The notes under the pieces: generated by a model
Database searches by the model: none
What the model was told of the DNA's origin: nothing
The model's input: the letters and a program-made list of their open reading frames with translations, nothing else
Shown: positions 35,887 to 44,666 of the stretch, piece after piece
Layout: each line of letters opens with the position of its first letter
Numbering within the stretch: the first letter of the stretch is position 1
Assembly: GCF_900142195.1 (NCBI RefSeq)
Contig: NZ_FRAB01000025.1
Span: forward strand, 1-64,000
Source of the DNA: Paraburkholderia terricola
GTDB lineage: Bacteria; Pseudomonadota; Gammaproteobacteria; Burkholderiales; Burkholderiaceae
Reading direction: 5' to 3'
Length of the DNA stretch: 64,000 nucleotides
Translations under genes and position numbers: made by a program

Positions 35887-37209
35887 ATGGCTAAGTCCAG
35901 TACTCGGCGCACCCTGGCCGCCGGTTCCATCGGAAACTTTGGCGAGATATACGATTTCGCCGTTTTCGGATTTTCCGTACCGGTGCTGGCCGGACACTTT
36001 TTCCCGGGAAGCAACAGGACCGCGGCAATACTCAGCACGTTCGCCGTCTATGCGGTCGCATTTCTTGCCCGACCGCTTGGCGGCCTGATGTTCGGTATGC
36101 TCGCGGACCGAATCGGGCGAGTCAAAGTCATGGCGATGACGGTCTGGCTCATGGCGCTCGGCACCGCGCTCATCGGTTTGCTGCCGACGTACGCCGAGAT
36201 CGGCCTTGCAGCGCCGATCTTGCTGGTGCTGTGCCGTGTCGCCCAAGGGCTTGCGCTGGGCGGCGAGACATCCGGTACGACGAGCTATATCATCGAGGCC
36301 GCGCCAAGCGATAAACGGGGTCAATGGCTAGGCTTCACGCTAGTCTTTTCTCACCTGCCGAATGCAGTTGTCGCAGGACTCCTGATCGCGCTGCAGGCTG
36401 TAGGTTCGGCCGCATACACGGAGTGGCTCTGGCGAGTGCCGTTTCTGCTAGGCGGCCTGATCGGCGTGGTCGGTTTCTGGCTCCGGCGCAGCATTGAAGA
36501 GCCTGAGGAATTCAGGCAAGCCGCGCGCAAGAACAAGCTGGATAGCCCTTTGCGCGCTGCGCTCAGTTCCGGAGGCCTGAAGGGCATGATGCACGTCATC
36601 ATGATCCAGCCAGTGTATGCGGTCGGCGCTTACCTGCTGCTCGGCTTCATGTACACGTTCCTCGTCAGAGTGGCCAAGCTCCAGCCGATGTCGGCGCTCC
36701 TGTCGAATGCGGCCGCGGTGGTCGTGCTCTCTTTGATGCTTCCATTGGGAGGCTTCCTGAGCGATCGATTTGGTCGCAAGCGAGTCATGACGTTCGGCGC
36801 GGCCTGGCTCGCGCTCGGCGCCTACCCGGCAATATATCTTGCGGCTTCCGGCACACTTTCGGGTGCCATGTTGGGGCAGATTCTGTTAGCGATCGGACTC
36901 GGAATTAACGGTGGTGCGAGCTTCGTGACCGCTCCGGAATTTTTCCCTACCTCGTTTCGGGCAACCGGACACGCGATCTCATACCAGATCAGCGTCGCTG
37001 TGTTCGGCGGCACGAGCCCCTTCATCGCCACGTTTCTGACGCAGGCAACCGGTACACCGTTCGCGCCGGCGCTCTATGTCACGATGATCGCAGTAGCATG
37101 CCTGATTGCGACGCAGTTCGTGCCTGAAACGCGGGGCGTCCGGCTTCGGACGTCGGTCGAAGAAGATCCGCACGACGCACGCCCCGCAGCGCTCCACGAC
37201 GCGCCATAA
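35887..37209 (+). CDS. MFS transporter, metabolite:H+ symporter type
   Basis: 440-residue, 12-helix permease. The loop signature RPLGGLMFGMLADRIGRVKVM between helices 2 and 3 and the second copy GGFLSDRFGRKRVM after helix 8 place it in the MHS group (KgtP/ShiA/PcaT-like), which imports organic acids with protons. Start at 35887 with GGGGGAG upstream. It probably takes up the acid or aromatic substrate of the locus. Confidence 0.9.
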   Translation: MAKSSTRRTLAAGSIGNFGEIYDFAVFGFSVPVLAGHFFPGSNRTAAILSTFAVYAVAFLARPLGGLMFGMLADRIGRVKVMAMTVWLMALGTALIGLLPTYAEIGLAAPILLVLCRVAQGLALGGETSGTTSYIIEAAPSDKRGQWLGFTLVFSHLPNAVVAGLLIALQAVGSAAYTEWLWRVPFLLGGLIGVVGFWLRRSIEEPEEFRQAARKNKLDSPLRAALSSGGLKGMMHVIMIQPVYAVGAYLLLGFMYTFLVRVAKLQPMSALLSNAAAVVVLSLMLPLGGFLSDRFGRKRVMTFGAAWLALGAYPAIYLAASGTLSGAMLGQILLAIGLGINGGASFVTAPEFFPTSFRATGHAISYQISVAVFGGTSPFIATFLTQATGTPFAPALYVTMIAVACLIATQFVPETRGVRLRTSVEEDPHDARPAALHDAP

Positions 37210-37215
37210 TCTAGC

Positions 37216-37246
37216 ACCGGCCGCGCCGGCGCTCCCGCCGGCCGGT
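37216..37246 (+). terminator. Possible stem-loop after the MFS gene
   Basis: ACCGGCC (37216-37222) pairs with GGCCGGT (37240-37246), with more GC pairing possible inside. It starts seven bases after the stop codon. No T tract follows, so it is only a candidate. Confidence 0.35.
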
Positions 37247-37469
37247 CCGCTTGCACTATGCTCGACAACGCCAGGAATCGCATGGACGTCGGCTTTGGCG
37301 CAGAGGCGATCGACGTTACGAAGCGGAGTTGGTGGAGGAGCTTTGCACGCAGTGGCGAAAATGGATGTAAGAACGAACCTGATTGCCAGATTGCGGGACG
37401 TGGCCATCCATGACGTTCCTCCCAGAATAGCGTGCTTGGCGGATAAGCTTTTCATTGGAGCGCTTCTGC

Positions 37470-37706
37470 CTAAACGCCCTCCCCCCACACGGCACGTCTA
37501 TCTCTGGGCGGCGATACGCACCACGAACCGTCACCGTGCCGAAAGAAAAATATCGCCAATTCGCGCCCCGCCACAGTCGTGACTACACGAACACAGCGTG
37601 CCTCATAGGGACGACCAAGGCCCGAGCGCGTCAAACGTATGCCGCGTCCGGCCGTTCCGCCAAACCATTTTTCGACCAGACAGCGCAATGATTGACCATT
37701 CTGCAT
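37470..37706 (-). CDS. Small hypothetical protein
   Basis: 78 residues from an ATG at 37706 (MQNGQSLRCLVEKWFGGTAG), ending in AIFFFRHGDGSWCVSPPR. The pattern (RCLVEKW..., basic middle, FFFRH.DGSWCVFP-like end) is like short uncharacterised proteins I associate with Burkholderiaceae accessory DNA. No function is known. The surrounding 37247-37469 has no other convincing gene. Confidence 0.4.
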   Translation of the reverse strand: MQNGQSLRCLVEKWFGGTAGRGIRLTRSGLGRPYEARCVRVVTTVAGRELAIFFFRHGDGSWCVSPPRDRRAVWGEGV

Positions 37707-37754
37707 CGTCGCGACTCCCGCTCTCACTAGCAGCGAGCCCAGATTGTCTCGCGA

Positions 37755-37973
37755 TCAAACTTCGATCATTTCAAAGTCGGCTTTTGTCGCCGAGCACTCG
37801 GGGCAAATCCAATTGTCAGGGACGTCTTCCCAACGCGTTCCGGCGGGAATGTCCTCAGCTGGAAGTCCTTCGGCCTCGTCGTAAACGAATCCACACAAAA
37901 CGCATTGCCAGACCTTGAATTCCGTCTGCGCCGGCTGCGCAGGAGAGTTATCGCCGGTTACCATGTTTTCCAC
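37755..37973 (-). CDS. Rubredoxin
   Basis: 72 residues with the two knuckles that bind a single iron: CVLCGFVYD near residue 24 and CPECSATKADF near 56; GLPAEDIPAGTRWEDVPDNW between them is the typical rubredoxin middle. The short tail before FKVWQC varies in the family; starts at residue 1 or 4 are both possible. Rubredoxins pass electrons to monooxygenases or other redox enzymes; no partner hydroxylase is in the window. It lies 100 bp after the FadJ-like gene. Confidence 0.92.
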   Translation of the reverse strand: MENMVTGDNSPAQPAQTEFKVWQCVLCGFVYDEAEGLPAEDIPAGTRWEDVPDNWICPECSATKADFEMIEV

Positions 37974-38072
37974 TTTTGCACCTGCCTATCTGAACTACGA
38001 ACAAACCAACTTTCGGATACGGATCACGGCGGACGAGGCAACCGAGAGTTGCCCGCCCGGCACATGGCCCTT

Positions 38073-40184
38073 CTATTGCATGCGCCCCTTCACATCGCGC
38101 AGCAAGCCACCACTTTGAGCCATTTCCGCCAGCAGACGACTCGGCTCCCAGCGCTTGCCGTATCGCTCGTGCCACTCGCAGACCTGTCGATAAATCTCTT
38201 TCGCGCCAATCGAATCGGCCCAGTACATTACGCCTCCCCGATGACGGGGAAAACCAAAGCCATACAGCCACATGACGTCGATGTCGCTCGCCCGATATGC
38301 CTTGCCGTCTTCGAGAATCTTGCAAGCCTCGTTAATCGAAGCGAACAACATCCGTCTCAGGATTTCCTCGTCAGTGAAAGTGCGTTGCGCAATCCCAAGT
38401 TCTTCCGCAACGCCCGCAATGATCTGCCTGACCTCGTCGTCCGGATATGGCGTCCGGTCACCTTCGTTGTATCGATACCAGCCGGCACCCGATTTCTGGC
38501 CCTTTCGACCCATTTCGACCATGCGATCCGGTACATGAAGCTTGCGATAGGTCGGATCCGCCGCGGCGCGACGCTTGCGCGTGTCGTAACTGACGTCGAG
38601 ACCGGACAGGTCGCTGACGGCAAACGGCCCCATCGGATAGCCGAATTCGACCATCACCTTGTCGATCTGCTCCGGCAGCGCGCCCTCCTCGAGCATCAAC
38701 ATCATTTCCGTGACGAGCAGCGCGCGGCTGCGGTTTGCGGCGAAGCCGTCGCACGTACCCGACACTACGCTTACCTTGCCGAGATCCCTGCCCATCTTCG
38801 CTGCCCGAACAATCGTCTCGATCGACGTCTGATCGCCTCTGACGACCTCGCACAGCTTCATGACGTTCGCCGGAGCGAAGAAGTGCGCGCCGGCCACATC
38901 GGCGGGCCGTCCGGTCATTGCGCCCATTGTGTTGATGTCGATCGCAGACGAATTGGTGAGCAGCAAGGCGCCTTCTTTCATCACGGCGTCGAGCTTCGAA
39001 AACACCTCTTTCTTGAGATCGATTCGCTCGAACACCGCCTCGACGACCACATCGCAATGGCCGATTTCTTCATAGCGCCCGGCTGGTTCGATATAGCCCA
39101 TCCGCGCATCCATTTCCTGTTGCGTGAGGCTGCCCCGTTTGACCTTCGTCGCGTACGTGTCTCGAATGCGCTTCAGGCCTCGCTCCAATGCTTCGGGCGT
39201 GGCTTCCAGCAGTTTCACCGGAATGCCCGCATCCGCGAAACACATCGCGATGCCACTGCCCATCGTACCGGCGCCTATCACGGCCGCCAAGCGCACGCTT
39301 TTGGGCTTCAAAGCGGCGGGAACGCCGGGGATCTTCGCAGCCTCCCGTTCCGCAAAAAACGCATAGCGCAGTGCCTTGGCCTGGTCCGAAGTCTCCAGCT
39401 CGGCAAACAATCGCTGCTCCAATTGAATGCCTTCGTCGAACGGTTTATCGAGTGCGGCCTCGATACAGGCAATCGCACAATGAGGCGCCTTCACAAACTT
39501 TGCTCTGCGGGCTGCCTTCTCGCGCGCGGCGTCCCATTGCGCACGCTCAAAGCTCGTTGCTCCGATGCGCTCTGTCCTGTCACGTAGGCGCGGTAATGGT
39601 CTGACGTCAGCAACGCGCTTTGCCAAAGAGAGCGCGGCCGGACGCAATTGATTCAAATGCACGACGTCCGTAACGATACCCAGGCGCAGCGCCTCGTCCG
39701 CCAAGACATGACGCCCCGTCACGATGATGTCCAACGCAGCCTCCGGGCCGATTAAGCGCGGAAGTCGCTGCGTGCCGCCGCCCGCCGGGATGACACCGAT
39801 CGCGACCTCGGGCAGGCCTACCTTCGCATCCTCCGATGCAATCCGATAATGGCATGCGAGCGCGTGTTCAAGCCCGGCCCCGAGTGCGTAGCCGTGTAGC
39901 GCGGCAATCACAGGCTTCTCGCTCGCGTCCAGCGCGCCGGTACTCACGCTGCTAGTCACGGTGCGCGCCTTGCCGAACTGCCGGATATCGGCGCCTGCGA
40001 TGAAATTGCGACCCGCTCCAATAAGCACAATCGCCATCACGCCCGAATCGGCGTTCGCACGTGCAATCCCGTCGATGATGCTTTCGCGCATGCCTGGCGC
40101 CAGCGCATTGACAGGTGGATTGTCGACCGTGATGACGGCAACGCCGTCTTCCACCGTGTACTCCACTTGCTGAACTTCGCTCAT
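38073..40184 (-). CDS. Bifunctional enoyl-CoA hydratase / 3-hydroxyacyl-CoA dehydrogenase (FadJ-like)
   Basis: 703 residues. N-terminal crotonase domain (RNFIAGADIRQFGK, HGYALGAGLEHALACHYRIA, GLPEVAIGVIPAGGGTQRLPR) for hydration; then the dehydrogenase with AVIGAGTMGSGIAMCFADAG as NAD site (about 315), HFFAPANVMKLCEVVRG with the catalytic His, and a C-terminal dimerisation domain. It lies opposite the thiolase operon, so the two units together provide hydration, oxidation and thiolysis of a CoA ester. The IclR-type operator at 40389 precedes it with the 42-bp spacing. Confidence 0.92.
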   Translation of the reverse strand: MSEVQQVEYTVEDGVAVITVDNPPVNALAPGMRESIIDGIARANADSGVMAIVLIGAGRNFIAGADIRQFGKARTVTSSVSTGALDASEKPVIAALHGYALGAGLEHALACHYRIASEDAKVGLPEVAIGVIPAGGGTQRLPRLIGPEAALDIIVTGRHVLADEALRLGIVTDVVHLNQLRPAALSLAKRVADVRPLPRLRDRTERIGATSFERAQWDAAREKAARRAKFVKAPHCAIACIEAALDKPFDEGIQLEQRLFAELETSDQAKALRYAFFAEREAAKIPGVPAALKPKSVRLAAVIGAGTMGSGIAMCFADAGIPVKLLEATPEALERGLKRIRDTYATKVKRGSLTQQEMDARMGYIEPAGRYEEIGHCDVVVEAVFERIDLKKEVFSKLDAVMKEGALLLTNSSAIDINTMGAMTGRPADVAGAHFFAPANVMKLCEVVRGDQTSIETIVRAAKMGRDLGKVSVVSGTCDGFAANRSRALLVTEMMLMLEEGALPEQIDKVMVEFGYPMGPFAVSDLSGLDVSYDTRKRRAAADPTYRKLHVPDRMVEMGRKGQKSGAGWYRYNEGDRTPYPDDEVRQIIAGVAEELGIAQRTFTDEEILRRMLFASINEACKILEDGKAYRASDIDVMWLYGFGFPRHRGGVMYWADSIGAKEIYRQVCEWHERYGKRWEPSRLLAEMAQSGGLLRDVKGRMQ

Positions 40185-40357
40185 CTCTCTTCCCTATCGT
40201 ACGAACAAACCGGTCACGCACCGCGGCTGCCGAGAATCGCGAACCGCTCCCGCGTCCGCCGGCGCGTGGATGCAAGGACGGGATGCGAAGCTCCGTATCC
40301 CGCTATCGTCGTGTCCGTTTTTCGCTTGCTCGCGCATCGCTGTGCGACGTCGAACCA

Positions 40358-40405
40358 ATGGTATCATGTGTTTTACTGTACAGCATTGATTCCACTCATT
40401 GAAAC
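40358..40405 (-). promoter_or_regulatory. IclR-type operator and extended -10 promoter of the FadJ-like gene
   Basis: Operator ATTCCACTCATTGAAAC on the plus strand (40389-40405; 12 of 17 match the palindrome at 33905). Reading leftward, ATGCTG at 40386-40381 and TGA-TACCAT with the -10 at 40363-40358 lie at the same 19- and 42-bp distances as elsewhere in the locus. The same bases read rightward give TGG-TATCAT, which could serve the thiolase operon. Confidence 0.7.
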
Positions 40406-40546
40406 TCGAAATCGCGGACACCACGGCACGTCTGCATCAGCAGCACGGCGCCGCAGTCGTCGGCAATGCGCCGCGGTCACAGAGGCAAGAGCGCCAGTCA
40501 ACGACTGATCGAATGTTTTCCAAGCAGCATTAAGGAGTGTCGAGGT

Positions 40547-41716
40547 ATGACTATCAGAGGCAAGGCTTATATCGTAGGCGCGTACGAACACCCTTTGCGC
40601 AAGGCGCCGAACCACTCGGTCGCTCAATTGCACGCCGAAGTTGCCAAAGGCGCGCTCGAAGACGCCGGGCTCTCGAAGGACGATATCGACGGATACTTTT
40701 GCGCCGGTGACGCGCCTGGGACCAACGCATGGTCGATGTCGAACTACCTCAACCTGAACAAGCTGAAACACATCGATTCGACCGACATGGGCGGATGCTC
40801 TTATCTGATCCATGTCGCGCACGCAGCCCAGGCCATAGCAGCCGGCAAATGCAACGTCGCGCTGATTACACTCGCTGGACGTCCCAATTCAGAAGGCATT
40901 TCAGGCACTCAGGTGCGCGTGCGCGGAGTGAACCTGCCGGATGCGCCGTACGAAATGCCATACAGCCCGGTGACGGTGAATCTGTACGCGATGGCCGCGA
41001 TGCGGCATATGCACGACTACGGCACCACCAGCGAGCAACTTGCATGGGTCAAGGTGGCTGCGTCGCAACATGCGCAATACAACCCCAATGCGATGCTGCA
41101 GAAAGTGGTGAGCGTGGAAGATGTCCTCAATTCGCCAATGATCTCCGATCCGTTACGCAGGCTGGACTCGTGCGTGGTCAGCGATGGCGGCGGCGCCGTG
41201 ATCGTCGCGCGGCCGGAAATCGCGAAGTCGCTCAATCGTCCGCGAGTCAGGGTGATTGGCAGCGGCGAGTCCACCAAGCATCAGATGGGCGGCAAGATCG
41301 ATCTCACGTACACAGGCGTCGCATGGGCCGGCCCGCGCGCGTTCGAAGAAGCCGGCGTACAACCGTCGGACATCCAATACGCGTCGATTTACGATAGCTT
41401 CACGATTACAGTCGTTATGCAACTGGAAGATCTCGGCTTCTGCAAAAAGGGCGACGGGGGCAAGTTCGCTGCCGACGGCAACCTGATATCGGGGGTGGGA
41501 AAACTTCCGTTCAACACCGACGGTGGCGGCCTTTGCAACAACCATCCTTCCAATCGCGGCGGGATCACGAAGATCATCGAGGCGGTCCGTCAACTGCGCG
41601 GCGAAGCGCACCCCAAGTTGCAGGTTCCCGATTGCGCGCTCGCGCTCGCCAGTGGCATCGGCGGCGCAATCGGACACCGTCATGGCGCAGCAACGCTCAT
41701 CATGGAAAGGGAATGA
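40547..41716 (+). CDS. Thiolase family protein (SCP2/lipid-transfer type)
   Basis: 389 residues of the non-decarboxylating thiolase branch that works with DUF35 proteins. The active-site Cys is in TDMGGCSYLIHVAHAAQAI (about residue 85), GGGLCNNHPSNRGG holds the conserved His block and GHRHGAATLIME the C-terminal one. These enzymes cleave or condense side-chain CoA esters (sterols, long or branched acids, aromatic side chains). Start at 40547 with AAGGAG. The DUF35 partner gene follows 4 bp after the stop. Confidence 0.88.
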   Translation: MTIRGKAYIVGAYEHPLRKAPNHSVAQLHAEVAKGALEDAGLSKDDIDGYFCAGDAPGTNAWSMSNYLNLNKLKHIDSTDMGGCSYLIHVAHAAQAIAAGKCNVALITLAGRPNSEGISGTQVRVRGVNLPDAPYEMPYSPVTVNLYAMAAMRHMHDYGTTSEQLAWVKVAASQHAQYNPNAMLQKVVSVEDVLNSPMISDPLRRLDSCVVSDGGGAVIVARPEIAKSLNRPRVRVIGSGESTKHQMGGKIDLTYTGVAWAGPRAFEEAGVQPSDIQYASIYDSFTITVVMQLEDLGFCKKGDGGKFAADGNLISGVGKLPFNTDGGGLCNNHPSNRGGITKIIEAVRQLRGEAHPKLQVPDCALALASGIGGAIGHRHGAATLIMERE

Positions 41717-41720
41717 ACAA

Positions 41721-42137
41721 ATGACGACCGACTATATCGACCGAAAGATCAACGATCCTGCGCTGAACCCGGGTGATGAGCCGTATTTCGACGCCGCGTC
41801 GGAAGGCAGATTGGTGGTCAAGCACTGCAACGCGTGCAAGCAATCGCACCACTATCCGAGAGCGCTATGCCCGTTCTGCTGGAGCTCCGACGTGGAATGG
41901 ACGACCACGAACGGAACCGGGACCATCTACACGTTCAGCGTTACGCGGCGTGGAACGCCCGCGCCGTATTGCATTGCCTATGTGACACTCGACGACGGAC
42001 CGACCATGCTGACCAACATCGTCGATACGGACCTCGATCGCGTCAGGATCGGCCAGCGCGTGAAAGTCGTATGCAAGAAGTCGGAAGGCGGCTTCTCGAT
42101 TCCGATGTTCACGCCGAGCCACGATCAACAGGCATGA
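41721..42137 (+). CDS. Zn-ribbon/OB-fold (DUF35) thiolase partner
   Basis: 138 residues. Rubredoxin-like zinc ribbon CNACKQSHHYPRALCPFCW (Cys-x2-Cys ... Cys-x2-Cys, about 36-54) followed by the OB-fold domain (GTGTIYTFSVTRRGTPAPYCIAYV). Proteins of this type bind the acyl-CoA and form a complex with SCP2-type thiolases. Its position directly after the thiolase gene supports that pairing. Confidence 0.9.
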   Translation: MTTDYIDRKINDPALNPGDEPYFDAASEGRLVVKHCNACKQSHHYPRALCPFCWSSDVEWTTTNGTGTIYTFSVTRRGTPAPYCIAYVTLDDGPTMLTNIVDTDLDRVRIGQRVKVVCKKSEGGFSIPMFTPSHDQQA

Positions 42138-42288
42138 GCCGGCCGCCGGAAACGTTATCTTCGTGTTTCTTATGGTATTGCGAAGAGAGACCGGCTTGCA
42201 GTGTTACGTAATCAGCTGCGTGCGGGATGCACACCGTGAGCGATGGTGCGCACACCTGCCGCAGCGGAGCCTACTACCGGAGAATCAA

Positions 42289-43455
42289 ATGGCAGGTACA
42301 GCTTTGTACAGCGCAGTCGACGACGTAATCACGCACTATGAAGTCGACGTCGACGCGGCCACGCTCACGAAGAAACACACGATCACCGTCCCCGCGAAGG
42401 TACAGTATGCGTGGCCTCATCCATCGGGCAGGCATCTATACGTTTCCACGAGTAACGGCGGCCCGCGAGTCACGTCCGACTATAACCATGTGAGTTCGCT
42501 CGCGATTGCGCCAGACGGTTCCTTGTCGCTGCATGGTGAACCGAAGCCGCTCAAGCGTCGGGCAGTCCACATGTGCGTCGATCCTTCTGGTCGATTCATC
42601 CTGAATGGCCACAACTTTCCGGCGAGCGGCATCACAGTGCATCGCATTTCGCCCGACGGTGCAATCGGTGATGAGATCGCGCAGACGGCAGACCTGGACT
42701 ACGGAATTTATCCGCATCAGGTCATGGTGTTCCCCGCCGGATCGCCCGCATTGATCGTCGATCGCGGCAACAATGCCCAAGGCGAACGACCGGAGCAGCC
42801 AGGCGCGCTTCGAACCCTCGATTTCGTAGACGGAAGATTATCTGCGAGCGCTGTGGTCGCGCCCGACGGCGGATATGGGTTCGGCCCCCGGCATATCGAT
42901 TTCCACCCATCGAAGCCCTGGCTCTATGCGTCAGATGAAAGAACCAATCGGCTGTACATGTTCCGCTTCAATGACGGCGCGATCGAGCCACGACCGGCCT
43001 ACACATGCGACATGCTCGCGGCGCCGCAGCAGATGAATCCGCGGCAATTGGGCGGGCCCGTTCACGTTCACCCGAGCGGGCAATGGGTCTATGTTGCCAA
43101 CCGCGCCGATTACACGGTGGAGGTCGATGGCCGGAAGGTGTTCGGCGGCGGGGAAAACAATATCGCCGTCTTTCGTATCGATCCAGAGTCTGGGCAGCCG
43201 ACACTCGTTCAGCACGCAGACACGCAGTCGTTTCACGTTCGCACGTTTGCTTGCGATCCGGGTGGACGCCTGCTGGTCACCGCAAGCATCAAGGCGCTTG
43301 CCGTCCGTAACGGGGCGACGACGGCGTTGGTGCCCGCGGCACTATCAGTATTCCGCATCCTGCCGACCGGGCACCTCGAGTTCGTTCTGAAGTACGACGT
43401 GGAAACGACAGGTGCGCAGCTTCAGTACTGGATGGGCATTGTGGGCCTGCAATGA
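42289..43455 (+). CDS. Lactonase family beta-propeller protein (YbhE/6-phosphogluconolactonase-like)
   Basis: 388 residues of seven-bladed propeller repeats: HPSGRHLYVSTSNGG, DPSGRFILNGHN, YGFGPRHIDFHPSKPWLYASDE, HVHPSGQWVYVANR, FACDPGGRLLVTAS. No signal peptide. The group contains 6-phosphogluconolactonase and carboxy-cis,cis-muconate lactonizing enzyme, so it may open or form a lactone or cycle in the pathway. Start ATG at 42289 with GGAG upstream; third gene of the thiolase unit, 151 bp on. Confidence 0.83.
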   Translation: MAGTALYSAVDDVITHYEVDVDAATLTKKHTITVPAKVQYAWPHPSGRHLYVSTSNGGPRVTSDYNHVSSLAIAPDGSLSLHGEPKPLKRRAVHMCVDPSGRFILNGHNFPASGITVHRISPDGAIGDEIAQTADLDYGIYPHQVMVFPAGSPALIVDRGNNAQGERPEQPGALRTLDFVDGRLSASAVVAPDGGYGFGPRHIDFHPSKPWLYASDERTNRLYMFRFNDGAIEPRPAYTCDMLAAPQQMNPRQLGGPVHVHPSGQWVYVANRADYTVEVDGRKVFGGGENNIAVFRIDPESGQPTLVQHADTQSFHVRTFACDPGGRLLVTASIKALAVRNGATTALVPAALSVFRILPTGHLEFVLKYDVETTGAQLQYWMGIVGLQ

Positions 43456-43549
43456 CGCGTGGCGGCCCCGCTCGACACCGCAGTTCGCGTATGAACGCAG
43501 GCGGGCAGGCGGGGCACACAATTGCTTCGCCCCGCCTGCTCCGAGATCG

Positions 43550-44386
43550 TCAGATGCGGTTCAGAACGCGTCCGCCGTCGACGAGCACGGAAATGCCCGT
43601 AATAAAGTTCGCCTCGTCCGACGCGAGAAACAGCGCAGTGTTTGCAACGTCCCAGCCTGTCCCCTGTCGGCCCAGCGGCACCTTCGCATTGCGCTCGGCC
43701 TCGACCTGCTCGCGCGGCTGATTCCATTCGCGCACTCTCGTATCGACCGCCATGGGCGTCGCGATCAGCCCCGGCAGAATGCAGTTCGCCCGAATGCCGA
43801 ACGACGCATTCTGAAGCGCCAGTTGCTCCGTGAATGCGATTACGCCCGCCTTTGTCGCCTTATAAGCCGCATACGGATATTTTCCCACCGCCGCGGCGGA
43901 CGAAACATTGACGATGACCCCCGAGCGCTGTTCACGCATGATCGACACGGCATGCTTGCAAGCGAATATCGTGCCGCGCAGGTTGATCCGGCAGACGTTG
44001 TCGAACCGCTCTTCCGTCAGATCCATCAGATCGGCATCGCCGCCGCCGAGGCTTACGCCGACGTTGTTATGCAAAATGTCGAGAGAGCCCCAGCGTTGCC
44101 TGGCATCGAGCATTGCCTGGTGGAGTTCGCTCTCGCGCGTCACGTCCGCTGCAAATGCAACCGCTTCGAAACCTTCGCCGCGAATCAGCGCGGCCGTTTC
44201 CTCCGCAGACTCGATATTTCGGTCGACAGCGAGTACACGTGCGCCTTCACGGGCAAAGCGCATCGCCGTCGCGCGGCCGTTGCCGAACCCTTCGCCGGGG
44301 CTCTGTCCTGCACCGATGACCACGGCCACCTTGCCGTCGAGCCGCTTCTCAGGTGTCCAGCCGGGGCCACGATCAGATGAATTCAT
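43550..44386 (-). CDS. Short-chain dehydrogenase/reductase
   Basis: Classical SDR of about 278 residues. VAVVIGAGQSPGEGFGNGRATA is an unusual, longer glycine motif; NNVGVSLGGGDADLMDL, Ser in NVSSAAAVGKYPY and Tyr-x-x-x-Lys in AAYKATKAG complete the site. AVDRN after strand 2 suggests NAD(H). The start at 44386 (MNSSDRG) follows AGAGGAGAACAGG. It converges with the lactonase gene and is opposite the CapA-like gene; its promoter carries the IclR-type operator. Confidence 0.9.
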   Translation of the reverse strand: MNSSDRGPGWTPEKRLDGKVAVVIGAGQSPGEGFGNGRATAMRFAREGARVLAVDRNIESAEETAALIRGEGFEAVAFAADVTRESELHQAMLDARQRWGSLDILHNNVGVSLGGGDADLMDLTEERFDNVCRINLRGTIFACKHAVSIMREQRSGVIVNVSSAAAVGKYPYAAYKATKAGVIAFTEQLALQNASFGIRANCILPGLIATPMAVDTRVREWNQPREQVEAERNAKVPLGRQGTGWDVANTALFLASDEANFITGISVLVDGGRVLNRI

Positions 44387-44539
44387 CCTGTTCTCCTCTT
44401 GCTCCAACGATTAATTTCACCGGCTCGCCCTGGCCGCGAAACGCAACGCACCGCCTCGCTGCGCAAGCAACGACGACCGCGCATTTCGTTGACCGACTTC
44501 GCGCGAGACCGAAAGGTACTCCTATCCAGCGTAGGAAGT

Positions 44540-44587
44540 GATGCTATCATAGGTTCTGGTTACCAGCATGCGTTCCGATCAATGAAA
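44540..44587 (-). promoter_or_regulatory. IclR-type operator and extended -10 promoter of the SDR gene
   Basis: Operator GTTCCGATCAATGAAAC (plus strand, 44571-44587). Reading leftward, ATGCTG at 44568-44563 and TGA-TAGCAT with the -10 at 44545-44540, again 42 bp from the operator start. Rightward, TGC-TATCAT (44541-44549) could also serve the CapA-like gene, with the operator just downstream. Confidence 0.72.
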
Positions 44588-44666
44588 CCAAATACATTGC
44601 CCGGCCTGCCTTGCATGCGTGAAAATGTGGTCTCGGCAGAACGGCTTACGGCCCTGAGGAGGAGCA

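Noticed and set aside
37905..39587. A 560-residue plus-strand open frame
   Set aside because: It is the antisense shadow of the FadJ-like gene; the minus-strand product has full domain motifs, the plus-strand one none.
43412..44380. A 322-residue plus-strand open frame
   Set aside because: Antisense of the SDR at 43550-44386; no domain.
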